From the NCBI GenBank assembly GCA_001768195.1, contig MENI01000088.1:13265-77264 (forward strand): a DNA stretch of 64,000 nucleotides, written 5' to 3'. This DNA comes from Bacteroidetes bacterium GWA2_40_15. GTDB lineage: Bacteria; Bacteroidota; Bacteroidia; Bacteroidales; VadinHA17. This document shows positions 47,110 through 56,056 of the stretch, piece after piece; position 1 is the first letter of the stretch, and every line of letters begins with the position of its first letter. The notes under the pieces were generated by a model. The model was not told the origin of the DNA. It made no database searches and worked only from the letters and a program-made list of their open reading frames with translations. The position numbers and the translations under genes are program-made.

Positions 47110-50100
47110 TTAAAAACTCACATTAATTCCAAAAAGGAATTGCTTAACAAGCGGATAGTTTCCGGCATCTATACCAAAAGAGGTGTCCCAGCCTCCAAGC
47201 TCAGGATCAAGACCTGAATATTTGGTAGCAGTTAAAAGATTCACACCCTGAACATACACCCTGAGCGATTGAATATCTACCTTGTTTGTGACACTTTCAG
47301 GGATCGTATATCCTAATTGCAGGTTTTTAAGTCGCAGAAATGACCCATCTTCAATATAATAGCTATTTATTTCATTGTTCGTTGAGAAATTGGACTTGTT
47401 AGAAGCTTTTGGCACTTTTGCGCCTGTATTGGTGGGTGTCCAGCTATTATATAACAGGTCCGTACTCTTCTGTCCCTGGAATGATGGCCAGAAATCAATC
47501 CACCATGCGTTCCAGTTAAAGATATCATTTCCCTGCGACCCGTAGATGAAAGAAGTCAGGTCAAAATTCTTATAGGTGAATGTGAGGTTTACTCCATAAG
47601 TGAATTTTGGATTGGGATCTCCGATATAAATCCTGTCTTCGGGAGTAATCGTACCATCCCCGTCCGAGTCCTGGAACTTGAAAAATCCCGGTTCAGCTCC
47701 GGACTGTGTGGGAGAAGAGGTAACTTCAGATGTATTCTGGAACAAACCAAGTACCTTATAGCCAAAAAATGCAGACATCGGATGCCCGACTTCATTTCGC
47801 GATGGGACACCGTTGATCCTGTTTGCCGTATTTGTTTGATTACCGGCATCGAAGAAAGGAATACCCTCAGCAATTTTATCAATATTATTGCTATAAGTGG
47901 TCAGAACAGCACTTGCATCAAAGCCCAGATCACCAAATTTCTCTCTGTATGCAAGTTCTATATCTATTCCTTTATTGGTCATGGCTGCAATATTAACGTA
48001 CGGTGCTTCTGCTGCCCCTGAGGTTCCGGGTAATTCAACACGGTACAACAGATCTTTTGTCTTCTTCTGGTACAAGTCGAACTTGAGAGTGATCTTATTA
48101 TCGAGAATGCCGGCATCAAAACCAATGTCCGTGGTTTCGTTGGTCTCCCATTTTGCATTCGGGTTACCAATACGCGTCGGGCGGAATCCCTGTTCTGAGC
48201 CGGTCATTGTTCCGTTTATGTCATAAAATGATGATCCCTGGTCGCCTCCGTATGAAAAGAACTGGTTCTGCGGAGAAACGGCAAGCTGGTTACCCATCTG
48301 ACCCCAGGAACCTCTTATTTTCATCTCTGAAATAAAGCTGACTCCCTCGAAGAAAGCTTCATCACTGATTCGCCAGCCGGCAGATACCGACGGAAAAACT
48401 CCATAACGGGTATCGGGGCCAAACCTCGATGAACCATCACGGCGCACGGTGGCGCTTAACATATATTTGTCCATAAATGAATAATCGGCTCTTGCAAACT
48501 GAGATACCAGTGAAGTCGGTGTATTTAAATTTGAATTCGCGTTAAGAAGAGTTGCTCCATTATTCAGGGTGCGATAAAGAACCTCATCACTGAAATACCC
48601 TCCGCGTTGACCGGAAACACTACGTCCGACCCCGTATTTTGCAGCTTCATACCCCACAACAGCCAGAATCTTGTGCTGACCAAATGTTTTATCTAATGTA
48701 AGCTGGTTTGTCAAAACCCAGTCACTGCCATACCATGCGCCTTCACTGAAAGTCTGGGTGGAATTATTTTCCGATCTCTCATACGTTTTATAATCGTAGC
48801 TCATCCAATATCCGTTATTGAAGGTACCGCCTAATGTGGATTTAAAGTTCAAACCCTGCATAAGCTTGATATCTACATACCCGCTTCCGATCAGACGCAT
48901 GCCCCAGTTATTATTGTCTTTACCTCTCGTCCGGGCAGCAACAACATTTTCTGCCTGGCCCAACCTCGGTTTAATACCTGTTCCACCCCAGTCGCCGGGG
49001 ATGAAAGCATGTGACAAACCATCCGGTACAGCCACGGTCATAATTACAGGGATAATAGGCTGGGATCTGTATGCGGCCTGCTGGATAGGGCTACCTTCGT
49101 CAAGGTTTCCGACACCATGGCCGGTACGGTAAGCGAAAGTGAGGTTCTCACCTACTTTAATCCTGTCTTTCAGGAATGTGAATTCAGAATTGAACCGGCC
49201 TGTATATTTATTGGCATCAGTATAAATTACAATACCTTCCTGCTTGAAAACGCCTATCCCTGCAAAGTATTTGGCTTTATCGGTACCGCCTGAAAGAGTG
49301 ATATCGTGGTTTTGAATCGAAGCGCTACGGGTTATGGCTTTATACCAGTTGGTATTACCGGCCCATGCAGGTAATGTTGGCGATGTGGCAGAAGAAGGTC
49401 CGTAGAACGGGTGTGTTTCCGATGTTCCGTCATTTTTGTAAACGAGCCACTGAAGGTCTGCATATCCCTGTGCATCTAACAGGTTATCAGGACCATCACC
49501 CGGACTTTGTGTTCCGTAGTACATGCTATATGTTACTTTAGTCCCTTTACTTCCTCTTTTGGTTGAAACAATGATAACACCGTTTGATGCCCTGGACCCA
49601 TAAATGGAAGCTGCCCCGGCATCCTTAAGTACGGAAATTGATTCAATGTCATTCGGGTTCAATGAAGAAATGTCCTGAGTCGGAACTCCATCAACGATAT
49701 AGAGAGGGTCATTGTTCTCAAATGAACTGAATCCCCTGATCCTAACCTTTGAAGTTTCACCGGGCCGGCCGTCGCCTACCACTGTCACACCTGCCGTACG
49801 TCCCTGAAGTGAGTTACTCACGTTACCTGTCGGCACAGCAACCAGTTTTGCCGGTTCTACCGTTGCAATTGATCCAGTAAGGTCCCTTCTTCGCTGGGCA
49901 GTGTAACCTGTAACAACAACTTCAGACAGCGCCAGTACATCGGAAACAAGAACAATATCAATCGTGTTCTGCGTACCTACAGTTACCTGTTGTGTAAGAT
50001 ACCCGATGGATGAGAATACAAGAACTGCCGAGGGACCCGGAACCTTTAATGAATAGGTTCCATCCGTACCGGTGATTGCACCGATGGTGGTTCCCTGAAT

Positions 50101-50247
50101 TGTAACGTTAACACCCGGCAGAGGTCCCTCTTCTTCAGTGGAAATAGTACCGGTTACGGTCCTTTCCTGCGCGAAAATAAAGCCAGAGGTAAAGACCATG
50201 CTCAATACAAACAGCGCTATGCGCCGCCAAATGCTAGTGATTTGCAT
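47110..50247 (-). CDS. susC: SusC/RagA-family TonB-linked outer-membrane transporter
   Basis: A 1045-residue receptor. A signal peptide (about 1-26) is followed by a CarboxypepD_reg-like domain (about 30-110, VTGTISTEEEGPLPGVNVTIQG), the SusC-specific VVVTGY motif, a plug (about 125-235, LYIVDGVPTQDISSLNPNDIESISVLKDAGAASIYGSRASNGVI) and a beta-barrel ending in FLFGINVSF. It imports glycans across the outer membrane using TonB energy, with SusD as partner. There is no STN domain, so control by an extracytoplasmic sigma/anti-sigma pair is not expected. Confidence 0.94.
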   Translation of the reverse strand: MQITSIWRRIALFVLSMVFTSGFIFAQERTVTGTISTEEEGPLPGVNVTIQGTTIGAITGTDGTYSLKVPGPSAVLVFSSIGYLTQQVTVGTQNTIDIVLVSDVLALSEVVVTGYTAQRRRDLTGSIATVEPAKLVAVPTGNVSNSLQGRTAGVTVVGDGRPGETSKVRIRGFSSFENNDPLYIVDGVPTQDISSLNPNDIESISVLKDAGAASIYGSRASNGVIIVSTKRGSKGTKVTYSMYYGTQSPGDGPDNLLDAQGYADLQWLVYKNDGTSETHPFYGPSSATSPTLPAWAGNTNWYKAITRSASIQNHDITLSGGTDKAKYFAGIGVFKQEGIVIYTDANKYTGRFNSEFTFLKDRIKVGENLTFAYRTGHGVGNLDEGSPIQQAAYRSQPIIPVIMTVAVPDGLSHAFIPGDWGGTGIKPRLGQAENVVAARTRGKDNNNWGMRLIGSGYVDIKLMQGLNFKSTLGGTFNNGYWMSYDYKTYERSENNSTQTFSEGAWYGSDWVLTNQLTLDKTFGQHKILAVVGYEAAKYGVGRSVSGQRGGYFSDEVLYRTLNNGATLLNANSNLNTPTSLVSQFARADYSFMDKYMLSATVRRDGSSRFGPDTRYGVFPSVSAGWRISDEAFFEGVSFISEMKIRGSWGQMGNQLAVSPQNQFFSYGGDQGSSFYDINGTMTGSEQGFRPTRIGNPNAKWETNETTDIGFDAGILDNKITLKFDLYQKKTKDLLYRVELPGTSGAAEAPYVNIAAMTNKGIDIELAYREKFGDLGFDASAVLTTYSNNIDKIAEGIPFFDAGNQTNTANRINGVPSRNEVGHPMSAFFGYKVLGLFQNTSEVTSSPTQSGAEPGFFKFQDSDGDGTITPEDRIYIGDPNPKFTYGVNLTFTYKNFDLTSFIYGSQGNDIFNWNAWWIDFWPSFQGQKSTDLLYNSWTPTNTGAKVPKASNKSNFSTNNEINSYYIEDGSFLRLKNLQLGYTIPESVTNKVDIQSLRVYVQGVNLLTATKYSGLDPELGGWDTSFGIDAGNYPLVKQFLFGINVSF

Positions 50248-50564
50248 AGTTTGTTTTTTAGGTTAGTTTAGTTAATCAAAATATATTAGTCATTTTCATA
50301 TTATTCAGAATCAGAAACCACTCACCTGAACTATCAATACTTATGCCCATCCGTTTAAATTTTATCAGGTTTGAAAAAAGACATTGTTAATGCAATGTTA
50401 AAGTTATGTTAAAAAAAATTAACAACCAAATATTTAAAAAAAAACTGATAAAAATCATATATTGCTTATTACAGGTAAGATTTAAACTTACAATATCCTT
50501 GACAGTTCTGCCTGGAATCATACTTTTCAGTTTCATTAAGCAGCCTTATGTTCCACAAAAAAAT
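50248..50564. other. AT-rich leader region of susCD
   Basis: This 317-base space between susC and the convergent end of the PQQ-like gene has no convincing gene. It is strongly AT-rich with A-runs, and holds a short hairpin (ACATTG...CAATGT at 50381-50398) with TTAAC words nearby. It presumably carries the susC promoter and leader. I could not place a clear Bacteroidota -7/-33 pair. Confidence 0.5.
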
Positions 50565-51815
50565 TTACATTTTACCATTAACACTGATGCAAAACAGGTG
50601 CTGATAACCTCGCAGGTAAATTTTACCATTGCTTATAGCCGGTGATGCAAACATTTTCTCACCAATAGAATTTTTAGCTACATATTCGAATCTGGGACCA
50701 GGTTTTATTACAGTTATAACACCATTGTCATTTGGCATGTAAACCAGGCCATTGGCCAGAACCGGGGAGGGATATTGTATACCGAGATCTTCGATCCATG
50801 CGATCTTGCCTGTAGCTACGTCTATGCAGTGTACCTTCCCGGTGGTCATCGTTGAAAAGAGATAATCATCAGTACAAACCGGCGAGGGTACATAATATGC
50901 GCCATCCCTGGTTTGCCAGGCAACATGACTTTTGGTAACATCACCCTTGCCATCAGGTTTAACTGCAACCAGGATACGGATCGGCCAGGCACTGCTGACC
51001 AGAACTAATCCGTTCTTTTCATTGTAGACGGGACTGGAAGTAAAGTCTTCAGAAGGACCGCTTACGAACCAGTATTTTGAGCCATCGGAAGGATTATATG
51101 ATGCAATCTCCCTGTTGCCACAAAATATCAGCTGTGTTTTCCCTGCAGCTTTCCTGATAATAGGTGTGCTGAAACTGTGAGCCGGTTTATCATGTGAAAC
51201 TTTCCAGATTATCTTCCCATTTGCTTTACTAAGGGCAGCAACAAAAGAATCCCCCTGGCTATCACCATTGATTATCACTTTATCTTCAAAAAGTACAGGA
51301 GAACAACTGTAACCATGAGGACTTTCAAATTTTCCTGGACGACTTAGCCAGATCTGTTTTCCGTTAAAGTCGTAGGCTGCGACCACAACATCCTTACCAT
51401 CTAAAAAAGAGACATATACGTTGCTACCATCTGTAGCGGGAGTACCTGATGCAAAGCTGTTGTTTTCATGTTTCTTTTCGAAAGGATTTTTGAGGACAGT
51501 TTTCTGCCATAGGAGTTTGCCGTTTTTAGAATCATAGCAAAGCAGGACTTTTTCCTGCTTTTCAGGAAAAGCGGTAGTAAGGAAAATTATATCTTTCCAT
51601 ATGACAGGTGAAGAATATCCTTTCCCCGGAACCGGTATCTTCCATACTACATTGGTGATCGAATCCCACTTTACCGGTAAATTGGTTTCGATACTTGTTC
51701 CGTCACCGTTGGGACCTCGCCAGCAAGGCCAGTTCTGAGCTTGTGCAACACAAACAGAAACAAAGTTCATAACAATAAAGAAGAGTATCAAAATCAACCA
51801 TCTGCTGTTTTTCAT
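50565..51815 (-). CDS. PQQ-type beta-propeller protein
   Basis: About 416 residues from the ATG at 51815, which gives a good signal peptide; a TTG at 51857 also lies in frame. The mature part is an eight-bladed propeller of PQQ-like repeats (NWPCWRGPNGDG..., DSKNGKLLWQK, ANGKIIWKVSH, ATGKIAWIEDLG). No catalytic quinoprotein residues are evident. Such proteins are typical of secreted outer-membrane or PUL-associated proteins in Bacteroidota. It is divergent from the acyltransferase gene and convergent toward the susC leader region. Confidence 0.85.
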   Translation of the reverse strand: MKNSRWLILILFFIVMNFVSVCVAQAQNWPCWRGPNGDGTSIETNLPVKWDSITNVVWKIPVPGKGYSSPVIWKDIIFLTTAFPEKQEKVLLCYDSKNGKLLWQKTVLKNPFEKKHENNSFASGTPATDGSNVYVSFLDGKDVVVAAYDFNGKQIWLSRPGKFESPHGYSCSPVLFEDKVIINGDSQGDSFVAALSKANGKIIWKVSHDKPAHSFSTPIIRKAAGKTQLIFCGNREIASYNPSDGSKYWFVSGPSEDFTSSPVYNEKNGLVLVSSAWPIRILVAVKPDGKGDVTKSHVAWQTRDGAYYVPSPVCTDDYLFSTMTTGKVHCIDVATGKIAWIEDLGIQYPSPVLANGLVYMPNDNGVITVIKPGPRFEYVAKNSIGEKMFASPAISNGKIYLRGYQHLFCISVNGKM

Positions 51816-51875
51816 TATATTCGTGTATTTGGTAAAACAAATTACGATTATTCTCAAATTTAGTAAAAATATCTT

Positions 51876-52553
51876 TTGTTTATAAACCTGCCAGGCGCGC
51901 TTCTGTTCTTTATAGCTTTATTATTTATCGGTTTATTGCCTGTCCCGGTGCTCTATGCATTTTCGGATCTGTTAAGGTTAGTTGTTTACAGGATTGTAGG
52001 TTACCGCAGGGATGTTGTTAAGAAAAACCTTGAAAGTTCATTTCCGGGTATTTCGGATAAAGAACAAAGGCGGCTTACACATCTTTTCTACAAAAACCTT
52101 ACGGATATTTTATTAGAGGGGATATGGGCATTCACCATTTCACGGAAACAGATAATAAATCGTTATCAGATACTAAACCCGGAAGTCATTAAACCGTTCT
52201 CCGATTCCGGGCAAAGCATTATAGGAGTGACCGGCCATTATGCAAATTGGGAGTGGGGAAGTCTGTCGGCCAGTCTGCAAACCGATTTTAATGTAGTCGC
52301 CTTCTATAAACCCATAAACAACAAATATATAGATAAATATGTCCGCTGGAGCCGCTCCCGTTTTGGTACAACCCTGGCAGCAATAAATGAAACCTCACTG
52401 ACATTTGAAAGAAATAAGGATACTAAAACTCTTTTTCTGATGGCTGCAGATCAGGGAATGCCTGCAAAATTCAGTGAAAAAGCGTACTGGATTCATTTTC
52501 TGAATCACAATATACCATTCCTGCATGGGATGGAGAAACATGCCCGGATGTGA
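51876..52553 (+). pseudogene. truncated LpxL/HtrB-like lipid A acyltransferase
   Basis: The 225-residue frame begins with TTG (no ATG) and shows a membrane helix and the LpxL features VVYRIVGYRRDVVKKNLESSFP, GHYANWEWG (HX4E catalytic motif) and a later ADQGMP segment. It stops shortly after FLHGMEKHARM, where full-length enzymes (about 290 residues) still need the last 60-70 residues. The next bases (52547-52624) hold an open frame reading DVINQSGVYDTEEYNKYEIF that is not acyltransferase sequence, pointing to a deletion that joined it to another gene's end. Probably inactive. Confidence 0.75.
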
Positions 52554-52624
52554 TCAATCAGTCCGGCGTTTACGATACAGAAGAGTATAATAAATATGAG
52601 ATTTTTGTATATTTGAACGGATAA
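52547..52624 (+). pseudogene. short coding tail of an unknown gene fused behind the acyltransferase
   Basis: Twenty-five codons in the frame next to that of the acyltransferase read as convincing protein and finish at TAA 52622. Without a start codon this can only be the end of a gene whose front was lost. No family recognised. Confidence 0.4.
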
Positions 52625-52643
52625 TACAAGAAATGTAATAATT

Positions 52644-53012
52644 ATGAAAAAGACTATTTTCTATCTCACTGCCTGTATGGTGATTTCTTTTATGGCAGTA
52701 TCGTGTGAGGTTACCGAAGAAGAATCCTTCGATCAGTCCCTGCTGACAGGGAAATGGAAATCAGGGACCTTATTTTATAAATATCTGGCTGATGGAACAG
52801 GGGGTACCTGGGACACATCTGATGATGTCACAGAAGCAGAGGCGCAGGCGTTTACCTGGACTCTGGTGAAGTCTGAGCTGACACACATTCATCTGCTTGA
52901 AATCGGAGGCTCAGTCCCCAAAATTTATACTGTAACTGAGCTGACTGCAACATCATTGAAATACGAGGATGATTTTGGTGTAAAATTTGCTTTTACCAGG
53001 GTCAGCATATAA
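52644..53012 (+). CDS. small lipocalin-like lipoprotein
   Basis: A 122-residue lipoprotein (AVSC, Cys21). The mature part opens with LTGKWKSG, the start of many lipocalin-like folds in Bacteroidota, followed by alternating beta strands and ending in FAFTRVSI. Function unknown. It lies in the same direction as the AsmA gene, 48 bases upstream of it. Confidence 0.6.
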   Translation: MKKTIFYLTACMVISFMAVSCEVTEEESFDQSLLTGKWKSGTLFYKYLADGTGGTWDTSDDVTEAEAQAFTWTLVKSELTHIHLLEIGGSVPKIYTVTELTATSLKYEDDFGVKFAFTRVSI

Positions 53013-53060
53013 AGATAAAACCCTCGCTGTTATATATTTACCAGGGGCAAATATTTTACC

Positions 53061-56048
53061 ATGAAAAAACTTGGAAAAATTTTTCTGATCACACTCCTAT
53101 CGCTGTTTACAGTTCTGACCATAACAATATGTATTGTATTATTCATAGTTTTCACACCGGAAAGGTTTACGCCTGTTGTACGCAGCCAGGTTGATAAATT
53201 CATCACCTGTCAGTCAGAAATAGGGTATGTTGAACTCACCTTCTTCAGCACTTTCCCGGAATTCGGACTAAAGATCAGGAATTTTGCATTAATTAATCCT
53301 GTTGCCGGGTCACCGGGTGACACCCTTGTAAGAGTGGATGAACTCGTATGCATTGTTGATGCTTCAGCATGGTGGAAAAGGAATGAGATCATTCTGAAAG
53401 GGCTGGAACTCACCGGCGGTTCTGTTAATGTTTTTACCGACAGCCTTGGAAAAACAAACTATGATATTTTTGTAACAGACACTATAACTTCAGCTGCTGC
53501 AGAGACGGATTCGCCATTACCTGCAATTGATATCAGGAATATCGGGCTTGATGATATCAACCTTAATTACATAGATCTGGCCTTAAAAATCAACTCCTCC
53601 ATCTCCGGTCTTTCGGCTGACATTAAAGCAAATATCACAAACGATAACATCAACAGTGAGATCAATGTGAAAAAAGCTCTGGTCTCATTTGAATATGACG
53701 GCGAGAAGTATCTTCAGCAAGCTTTGGTAAAGCTTGATATTCCTGTCGATGTGATAATGTCACGCCAGTTTATCAGACTTGATAACGCAACAGTCTCAAT
53801 AAATGATCTGGAACTATTCCTCAACGGATCAGCGGAAAGCGACACAATCAATAAGGATATAATTACCGATATTAATTATAAGTTTTCTTCATGGCAGATC
53901 ATGGATATAGTTGGCATGGTGCCGGAATCATTCAGCTCATATTTCAAGGATATTGATGCTGACGGACTACTTTCATCCCGGGGGAATATTAAAGGTATCC
54001 TGAATGACTCTTTAATGCCAATTATGGATATCAGGCTTCAGATGGAAAAAGGTAAATTAAAATATGCCGGATTTCCTCTGCCCGTGAATGATATTGAAGG
54101 TGATATTGCAATCTATACTGATCTGAAAACCGATGCCTTTTCATATGTTAACATTAAAGGTTTCAGTGCTAAAACACCCCGGTCTTCATTCAGTATTGAA
54201 GGATTGGTCAACCATCTGTTTACAGATATTTACTGCAATCTTACAACAACTTCCGCACTTACCCTTGATGAGTTTAATCAGATGATACCTGACAGTTTGA
54301 AGATCAACATGAAAGGTAAGATGACAGGAAAGGTTAAATCAGCCTTTTCTATGAGCCAGATTGAAAAGATGCAGATTGAAAAAATGAAGTTGTCAGGTTC
54401 GCTGACTCTCTCAGGTTTTGATGTAACCTATGACAGCATATCCCTTAAAACTGACCTGTCGAAAATTGACTTTGCCTTACCTAACCATAAAGCATCATCA
54501 AATAACACAAAATTTGCTTCTGCCACAATCCTGATGGACAATATCGATGCATCAAAACTGGCCGTTTACAGTGCTTCTCTTCAAAATGCATCTGTCACTT
54601 TCGAAACATCCGACGCAAGAGACACTACGAGGATTCCTGATCTGATTTGTTCTTTTAAGATGGATTCACTGTCAGCAGTAATGGATACCATAAGTATTTC
54701 AATTGGAAAGCCATCCGGCAAATTATTGGTTTCACCCAGACCGGGAAATCCTGATCAGCCGCAAATAAATCTGGATTACAGCAGTGAACAGATAAATTCA
54801 ATGGCAGGGAAGAGCACTCTGGCAGTTAATAATATCAGATTTGATACTGAAATACTGAATGACAATACGCAAAAGGATATCTTTCTGCAATGGATGGCAA
54901 AGGGGTCTTTGGACCTGAACCAGGGAATAATAAACATGGACGGACTCTCATACCCCATTGAGATTCCTGCAATAAAGATGAATTTCGACCCTGAAACATT
55001 CAAAATTCTCGAGAGTAAAATTGAAATTGACAAATCTGACTTTCAGCTCACCGGTAATATGAATAACATTCTATCCTATTTCAGGGGTGACTCGATTTTG
55101 AGAGGCGACTTCAGTTTTGTTTCAAATACAACTGATATTGATCAGTTAATGGCTCTGACAAATGGCATCGGGCAAAAAGATTCAACAATTACAGATAAAG
55201 CTGAATATCAGGATGCTGACACTTCTTACACCGGCCCATATATTGTCCCCAAAGGTGTAGACTTGTTCCTCACAACAAATATTAAGAAGGCTACCATGGG
55301 AATTGATACGGCAACAAATATAATTGGCAGCGTACAGGTCCATGATGGCATCCTGGTGCTTGATGGCCTCTCCTTTAGTACTCCGGCAGCCAGAATGCAA
55401 CTTACAGCCATGTATCGTACACCAAGAAAGAATCATCTGTATCTTGGACTTGATTATCACATGCTCGATATCGAGATCAGCGAATTATTAAAAATGATCC
55501 CGGATATTGATACTCTGATGCCTATGCTCAGGTCATTCAGCGGGAAAGGCGAATTTCACATAGCAGTTGAGACATATCTGGATTCAATGTATAACCTCAA
55601 GAAATCGACATTGCGAGGCGCTTCGTCTATTAAAGGCAATGATCTGGTCCTGATGGACGGGGAGACTTTCGGCGAAATAGCCAAAACCCTCAAGTTCAAT
55701 AAATCTACCGAGAACAGGGTTGATTCATTATCTGCCGAATTCACAATCTTCCGCAACGAAATAGATATTTACCCGTTCCTTATCGTTATGGATAAGTACA
55801 AGGCTGTTATTGGAGGCCGTCACAATTTCGACATGAGTTTCGATTACCATATTTCGGTGGTGGATAATCCGTTACCCATAAAATTAGGAGTCGATGTAAA
55901 GGGCAATGAGGATGATTTATCGTATAAACTGGCTAAATGCAGGTATGCGGAGTTTTACCGCCCTGCATCCAGAAGGGTGGTTGAAAACAAACAACTGGAG
56001 CTGAGGACTCTGATCCGTGAAGCACTTACTCAAAAGGTGACGAAATAG
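53061..56048 (+). CDS. AsmA-family protein
   Basis: A 995-residue inner-membrane-anchored protein with one N-terminal helix (about 5-30) and a long periplasmic beta-rich body. The AsmA signature appears at the start (KLGKIFLITLLSLF...FTPERFTPVVRSQVDKFITCQSEIGYVELTFFSTFPEFGLKIRNF) and the C-terminal AsmA-like repeat ends with a basic tail. AsmA/TamB-like proteins bridge the periplasm and are thought to move phospholipids to the outer membrane. This gene is complete and converges on the next gene with 8 bases between. Confidence 0.88.
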   Translation: MKKLGKIFLITLLSLFTVLTITICIVLFIVFTPERFTPVVRSQVDKFITCQSEIGYVELTFFSTFPEFGLKIRNFALINPVAGSPGDTLVRVDELVCIVDASAWWKRNEIILKGLELTGGSVNVFTDSLGKTNYDIFVTDTITSAAAETDSPLPAIDIRNIGLDDINLNYIDLALKINSSISGLSADIKANITNDNINSEINVKKALVSFEYDGEKYLQQALVKLDIPVDVIMSRQFIRLDNATVSINDLELFLNGSAESDTINKDIITDINYKFSSWQIMDIVGMVPESFSSYFKDIDADGLLSSRGNIKGILNDSLMPIMDIRLQMEKGKLKYAGFPLPVNDIEGDIAIYTDLKTDAFSYVNIKGFSAKTPRSSFSIEGLVNHLFTDIYCNLTTTSALTLDEFNQMIPDSLKINMKGKMTGKVKSAFSMSQIEKMQIEKMKLSGSLTLSGFDVTYDSISLKTDLSKIDFALPNHKASSNNTKFASATILMDNIDASKLAVYSASLQNASVTFETSDARDTTRIPDLICSFKMDSLSAVMDTISISIGKPSGKLLVSPRPGNPDQPQINLDYSSEQINSMAGKSTLAVNNIRFDTEILNDNTQKDIFLQWMAKGSLDLNQGIINMDGLSYPIEIPAIKMNFDPETFKILESKIEIDKSDFQLTGNMNNILSYFRGDSILRGDFSFVSNTTDIDQLMALTNGIGQKDSTITDKAEYQDADTSYTGPYIVPKGVDLFLTTNIKKATMGIDTATNIIGSVQVHDGILVLDGLSFSTPAARMQLTAMYRTPRKNHLYLGLDYHMLDIEISELLKMIPDIDTLMPMLRSFSGKGEFHIAVETYLDSMYNLKKSTLRGASSIKGNDLVLMDGETFGEIAKTLKFNKSTENRVDSLSAEFTIFRNEIDIYPFLIVMDKYKAVIGGRHNFDMSFDYHISVVDNPLPIKLGVDVKGNEDDLSYKLAKCRYAEFYRPASRRVVENKQLELRTLIREALTQKVTK

Positions 56049-56056
56049 ATAGCAGG

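Noticed and set aside
50406-50645. 79-codon plus frame in the susC leader
   Set aside because: AT-rich and overlapping the end of the PQQ-like gene on the other strand; hydrophobic stretch comes from AT-rich sequence.
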